A DNA stretch of 16,290 bases from JAPXLN01 sp033809515 (GTDB taxonomy: Bacteria > Bacillota > Sulfobacillia > Fermentithermobacillales > Fermentithermobacillaceae), in the NCBI GenBank assembly GCA_033809515.1, contig JAPXLN010000022.1, positions 1-16,290 of the forward strand. Reading direction: 5' to 3'. The notes under the pieces were generated by a model. That model searched no databases, was not told the origin of the DNA, and saw nothing but the letters and a program-made list of their open reading frames with translations. Within the stretch, counting starts at the first letter, position 1. Each line of letters starts with the position of its first letter. A program made the position numbers and the translations under genes. This document shows positions 13,517-16,290 of this stretch, piece after piece.

Positions 13517-13548
13517 AAGCGTACTTCAGAGTAAGCGTATTTCAGAGA
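13517..13548 (-). repeat. 16-bp direct repeat upstream of the ABC operon
   Basis: Two adjacent 16-bp units (13517-13532 and 13533-13548) differ at two positions. On the minus strand they read CTCTGAAATACGCTTA and CTCTGAAGTACGCTTG. They lie 28-59 nt upstream of the ATPase start. They may be regulator half-sites or a leader element; their role is not known. Confidence 0.6.
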
Positions 13549-13591
13549 AGGGGGCTCTTCCATCGATTAACCTTTCAATTCGAAGGGCAGA

Positions 13592-13609
13592 CCTTACAAT
13601 CCCGTAAGG
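13592..13609 (-). promoter_or_regulatory. Candidate BceR-type operator for the ABC operon
   Basis: The perfect inverted repeat CCTTAC, 6-nt centre, GTAAGG contains TTACG-GGAT-TGTAA on the minus strand. This matches the TNACA-N4-TGTAA pattern reported for BceR-type regulators at all but one fixed position. It lies 103 nt upstream of the ATPase start, in the gap between kinase and transporter genes. Position and family context support it. The -10/-35 of the promoter itself cannot be assigned with confidence. Confidence 0.6.
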
Positions 13610-13651
13610 CTAGCTTTGTCGCCGACCTGAATCCAGGGCTCGCCACTTCAT

Positions 13652-14779
13652 TCAGGAGTTCGTAGGATGCGCCTTACCCACAGGCCAAGGCCCCTCAGAC
13701 CTTTCGATTGCACCCTCAATGACGGAACCGGAAAGGAACGTCACTGTAACGGCAGTTCCCTCTCCTACCCTGGATTCTATGGAGATCCTGTGCCCCAGAC
13801 TGCTGATTACCCTGCGGGCAAGGTACAATCCCATACCTGTGGACTCAGGAACCAGGCGACCGTTATAGCCGGTGAAGAACGGATCGAAAACCCGCGGAAT
13901 GTCCTCAGGAGGAATGCCTACTCCGTGGTCCTCGATCCTAAGCATGCACGAGTTGCCCTCAACCTGAGCGTGTACTTCCAGGCTTCTCCCGCCCCTGTCA
14001 GGAATCTTTATCCTGGTGTACTTGATGGCGTTGGACACAATTTGCTCAATGACAAACTTCAGCCATTTTCGATCAGTAGGGACCCACAATTCCCGGGTCT
14101 GGCACTGGATTTTGGGGAAAATGGAATAGCGTATGAGTTCTTTCTTGTGAGAGTTCAGAACGTCCCTGCACAATTGCAGAACATCCACTGACTCAATGCG
14201 AAGATCCTTTTCGAACCTGTCCATTCTCACAGAGTTAAGAAACAGTCCCAGCCTCTCGGTCAGCCGGCGGTTCTCCTGGCCGATGCTGCTCAAAAGGCCC
14301 TTTGCCGTCTCCAAAGCAGCAGCATCTTCGCCTTGCTGAACCAGAAGTTCGATTACCGAGACAGGGGTCTTCATATGATGCACCCAGCGATCGGCAAGAT
14401 GCTGCCTGAATTCCTCATTGCGGCGAAAGTGCGCCAGCTCATCCAGGTGCCTGCGACCAAGATCCTGCAAAATCCGGGTAAACACCTTATCCTGCCGTGA
14501 AACAGGATCTCTGATGGACACTATGTCCTCAACCGAACAGCCGGAATCGAGAGCTCGCTCTATCTGACGCAGAAACTCAAAGCTGCGCCGGTAGTCAAAA
14601 ACCAGAGCTGAAGCCCCGAGAACCACAGACAGAACCATGGCATAGACCAGAGCGCTCCTCTGAACCTCAAGACCACCTGCAGCGAACTCTAGCCAGACAG
14701 TGAGAAGGGCCAAAAATACGCCGCAGCAGTATACGATCATGAATAAGGCCCGGTCAGCCAGGTAGTCTCGAAACCTCAA
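13652..14779 (-). CDS. BceS-type intramembrane-sensing histidine kinase
   Basis: The product is 375 aa. The TTG start has GAGGTG 7 nt upstream, embedded in the last codons of the response regulator gene, whose stop is 4 nt away, so the two are translationally coupled. Two membrane helices (about 11-33 and 42-61) are joined by a very short external loop, the layout of kinases that sense via a partner BceAB transporter. The dimerisation helix carries WVHHMKTP with phospho-acceptor His134. The ATPase domain has EQIVSNAIKY (N-box, Asn250), EDHGVGIP (G1), FDPFFTG (F-box) and STGMGLYL (G2). It should phosphorylate the adjacent OmpR-type regulator in response to transporter flux. The tail after about residue 350 is a short low-similarity extension. 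Confidence 0.92.
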   Translation of the reverse strand: MRFRDYLADRALFMIVYCCGVFLALLTVWLEFAAGGLEVQRSALVYAMVLSVVLGASALVFDYRRSFEFLRQIERALDSGCSVEDIVSIRDPVSRQDKVFTRILQDLGRRHLDELAHFRRNEEFRQHLADRWVHHMKTPVSVIELLVQQGEDAAALETAKGLLSSIGQENRRLTERLGLFLNSVRMDRFEKDLRIESVDVLQLCRDVLNSHKKELIRYSIFPKIQCQTRELWVPTDRKWLKFVIEQIVSNAIKYTRIKIPDRGGRSLEVHAQVEGNSCMLRIEDHGVGIPPEDIPRVFDPFFTGYNGRLVPESTGMGLYLARRVISSLGHRISIESRVGEGTAVTVTFLSGSVIEGAIERSEGPWPVGKAHPTNS

Positions 14780-14783
14780 CTGG

Positions 14784-15539
14784 CTACACCTCTTTGGTGT
14801 TTTTTCTCCACGATGGGCTCAAACGGTAGCCGTGGCCCCTGACAGTAGAAAGGGCACCTGCTATTCCAACTTCCTCGAGTTTCTTTCTTACTCTGGCAAC
14901 GTTCACAGACAGCGTGTTGTCGTCGACAAATTCAACATCGTCCCATAGAGCTTCAAGAAGCTCCTCTCTGGAAACCGCCTGCTCCGCTTTGGATACCATG
15001 AGTTCAAGGAGTCTCATTTCCTTGGGCGTCAGAACAGCCGTCTGACCTGCATGTTCTATTGTGCATTTGCTACGGTGCAGATAGAGGCCGGAAAACTCCA
15101 AAACATCAGGGAACATACTCTGTTGAACCGAATACTCGCCGTAGGACCTTCGCAGTGCGCTCCTGACCTTCGCTATCATTACCTCGACGTTAAAGGGTTT
15201 CATGATGTAGTCGTCTCCGCCGTTTTCAATGGCACGTATCTGATCAGGGTCAGCGGTTCTGGCCGAGATGAAGATTATAGGCACGTTGGACACAGTTCGG
15301 ATCTGTCTGCACCAGTAGAAGCCGTCCATGTAGGGGAGGTTAATGTCCAGAAGCACAATGTGAGGTGACAAGAGAAGAAACTCCGACTTAAGATCGTCAA
15401 AGCGCTCAGCCCTGGAGGAGCTGTACCCGTACTTCTCCAGGTACTCACAAATGAGACCCGCCATTTTCAGATCGTCTTCGACCACAAAAACCCGGTAAAG
15501 GTGCCGGAAACCGTTCTCCGGCATAGGGCAATCTGTCAT
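14784..15539 (-). CDS. BceR-type OmpR-family response regulator
   Basis: The product is 251 aa. The receiver domain (about 15-130) has the acidic pair Glu21/Asp22-Asp23, phospho-acceptor Asp65 in VLLDINLPYMDG, Ser92 in the ISAR switch strand and Lys114 in MKPF. The C-terminal winged-helix domain (about 145-245) has LTPKEMRLLELM, the recognition-helix region DDNTLSVNVARVRKKLE and the wing STVRGHGYRL. The ATG start has GGGAG 9 nt upstream; a second in-frame ATG is five codons later. It is the first gene of the block, with a sigma-A promoter at 15611-15639. Its likely target is the inverted repeat at 13592-13609 upstream of the transporter genes. Confidence 0.93.
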   Translation of the reverse strand: MTDCPMPENGFRHLYRVFVVEDDLKMAGLICEYLEKYGYSSSRAERFDDLKSEFLLLSPHIVLLDINLPYMDGFYWCRQIRTVSNVPIIFISARTADPDQIRAIENGGDDYIMKPFNVEVMIAKVRSALRRSYGEYSVQQSMFPDVLEFSGLYLHRSKCTIEHAGQTAVLTPKEMRLLELMVSKAEQAVSREELLEALWDDVEFVDDNTLSVNVARVRKKLEEVGIAGALSTVRGHGYRLSPSWRKNTKEV

Positions 15540-15610
15540 CGGTATTCGCTCCCAGGTTGTAGGACTCTGCCGTGCTCCACGCAGTTCCCGCCACGTTGAG
15601 CCGTGGATAG

Positions 15611-15639
15611 ATCATAGCATCCAGCCTGCATGCACACAA
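15611..15639 (-). promoter_or_regulatory. Sigma-A-type promoter of the regulator/kinase genes
   Basis: On the minus strand: TTGTGT (15634-15639), a 17-bp spacer, then TATGAT (15611-15616). Predicted transcription starts near 15604, about 65 nt before the response regulator ATG. Confidence 0.6.
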
Positions 15640-15736
15640 TCTCACATCCTCCCACCAACCTTGACGGCAGTTTCGATATTTGCAGATGGCGAATGCACCG
15701 ACAGCCACAATCATGGCCACTGGAGCTCCACCCTAA

Positions 15737-15949
15737 AGAAGCGCCGGCCCCCAAACTGCCAGACCAACGCAGGCACCCAAAGCTCCCGCCGAGCGCTACA
15801 ACCTAGCATGCTTTCTGGCACAGCAATCGGCCGAGAAAGGACTGAAAGCTTTTCTGTTTTCACAAGGGGCCGAAGCAGTATGGGGCCATTCTCTGACTGA
15901 GTTATGCCAGGATGCACTCGAGCTCAATCCTGATTTCGGAGCCTTATGA
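15737..15949 (+). pseudogene. Remnant of a HEPN-domain protein gene
   Basis: The plus-strand frame between TAA (15734-15736) and TGA (15947-15949) has 70 codons and no good start codon. Its second half is unmistakably HEPN-like (PF05168): AERYNLACFLAQQSAEKGLK, then AFLFSQGAEAVWGHSLTEL and a further helix ending NPDFGAL. Intact members usually start with a helix like WLRQAERDLE and end after a tyrosine-rich segment (YYIPTRYP); both ends are missing or scrambled here. Such HEPN proteins typically pair with a small MNT nucleotidyltransferase as a toxin-antitoxin-like couple, but no partner gene is visible. The remnant suggests an accessory insertion that decayed between the Bce block and the next gene. 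Confidence 0.65.
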
Positions 15950-15979
15950 CGTAGAAATCATGGACGCATAAACTGTCGA

Positions 15980-16290
15980 TTACCCTTCACTGCCGCCCAG
16001 AGTCACTGTGCTCACGTCTCGCTCCACCAGGTCACAGCATTCAGGGACCCTGCGGACAAGGGAAAAGCACAGTCCCGCTTCAACCAGCGGACCCAGGGTA
16101 ATAGCAGCAGCGCCTGCCGCCCCTCCGATGCCGGGGAACAAGGTGGCCAGACCCACAGCGATAGTGCAGGTAGATAGCATGTTTGCGAGCTTTGCGAACA
16201 TGACCAGGGATGCCCGCTGGCGCATCATAAGCACTCCGCTGTAGAACTCCATTAGGGCCGAAGTCAACGGCATCAGAGTCAATACCCGCA
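15980..16290 (-). CDS. C-terminal part of a polytopic membrane protein, possibly MATE-like (partial)
   Basis: The open frame enters from the right edge; about 103 codons are visible. It has two long hydrophobic segments around LMPLTSALMEFYSGVLMM and the Gly/Ala-rich FPGIGGAAGAAAITLG region, followed by a third (LVEAGLCFSLV) and a hydrophilic tail ending at a TAA. The pattern of EFYSG, KLAN and paired C-terminal helices is reminiscent of MATE/flippase-like transporters, but too little is present to be sure. The true start lies outside the window. A TTG near 16282 exists but lies within the membrane domain. Confidence 0.45.
   Translation of the reverse strand, partial: RVLTLMPLTSALMEFYSGVLMMRQRASLVMFAKLANMLSTCTIAVGLATLFPGIGGAAGAAAITLGPLVEAGLCFSLVRRVPECCDLVERDVSTVTLGGSEG

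Larger units (their letters stand above)
15540..15979. other. 440-bp gap with promoter and gene remnant
   Basis: The stretch holds the promoter of the two-component genes (15611-15639, minus) and a decayed HEPN gene (15737-15949, plus). I see no other supported gene. A 91-codon minus frame ending inside the response regulator gene looks spurious. Confidence 0.5.

Noticed and set aside
15445..15720. 91-aa minus ORF upstream of the response regulator
   Set aside because: It overlaps the regulator gene by 95 bp in another frame and spans the predicted promoter. Only a short hydrophobic start looks protein-like.
15975..16000. Frameshifted C-terminal HEPN motif (reading DYPSLPP)
   Set aside because: The resemblance to the RYP segment of HEPN proteins is only a few residues, and the bases also encode the C-terminus and stop of the membrane protein on the other strand. 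It is likely chance.

Overview
The window reads as a chromosomal segment of a Bacillota (Firmicutes) bacterium of moderately high G+C (roughly mid-fifties percent by eye), plausibly a clostridial or thermophile-related lineage. The evidence is a Bce-type two-component system with its ABC transporter, a NamZ-type muramidase carrying a copper-amine-oxidase-like stalk domain, an SdpI-family membrane protein, lipoprotein and Gram-positive-style signal peptides, strong GGAGG ribosome binding sites and frequent TTG/GTG starts. This is inference from family content; no rRNA or tRNA is present to place it.

Layout. (1) 1-1264 (minus, runs off the left edge) encodes a PTS EIIC-like membrane protein with an unusual cysteine-free N-terminal domain. 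It is divergent from (2) 1488-3140 (plus), a secreted NamZ/DUF1343 exo-muramidase with a C-terminal stalk domain. (3) 3300-4910 and 4926-5846 (minus) are an amidase-signature enzyme and, just upstream, a Clp1/Grc3-like polynucleotide kinase-type P-loop protein. (4) 5991-6371 (minus) is a small SdpI-family membrane protein with an extended -10 promoter. (5) 6467-7372 is a strictly 63-bp-periodic tandem array of palindromes. It lies between the SdpI promoter and the promoter of (6) 7560-8204 (plus), a hemolysin III/TrhA family membrane protein. (7) 8205-8504 is a 300-bp gap with a large inverted repeat, a triplicated 12-mer and a doubtful ORF. (8) 8505-15539 (minus) is a long co-directional block: response regulator, histidine kinase, a regulatory gap with a BceR-like operator, ABC ATPase, ABC permease, a stand-alone GT51 peptidoglycan glycosyltransferase and a lipoprotein alpha/beta hydrolase. 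(9) 15540-15979 has the promoter of that block and a decayed HEPN-domain gene. (10) 15980-16290 (minus, runs off the right edge) is the C-terminus of a polytopic membrane protein, possibly MATE-like.

How the parts may work together. Block 8 looks like a cell-envelope antimicrobial-peptide detoxification module: a short-loop membrane kinase and OmpR-type regulator activating a BceAB-type transporter. Unusually, a lipid-II-consuming GT51 enzyme and a secreted lipoprotein follow in the same direction. NamZ plus the divergent transporter suggests cell-wall sugar scavenging, but the transporter's substrate is not shown.

The most unusual element is the 63-bp palindrome array. Its period equals six helical turns, it has two alternating spacer types, and its palindrome is conserved and in two units strengthened. 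It sits exactly between two divergent promoters for membrane proteins. It is best viewed as a candidate helically phased protein-binding array or structured repeat of unknown function. A repetitive protein-coding interpretation cannot be fully excluded from sequence alone.
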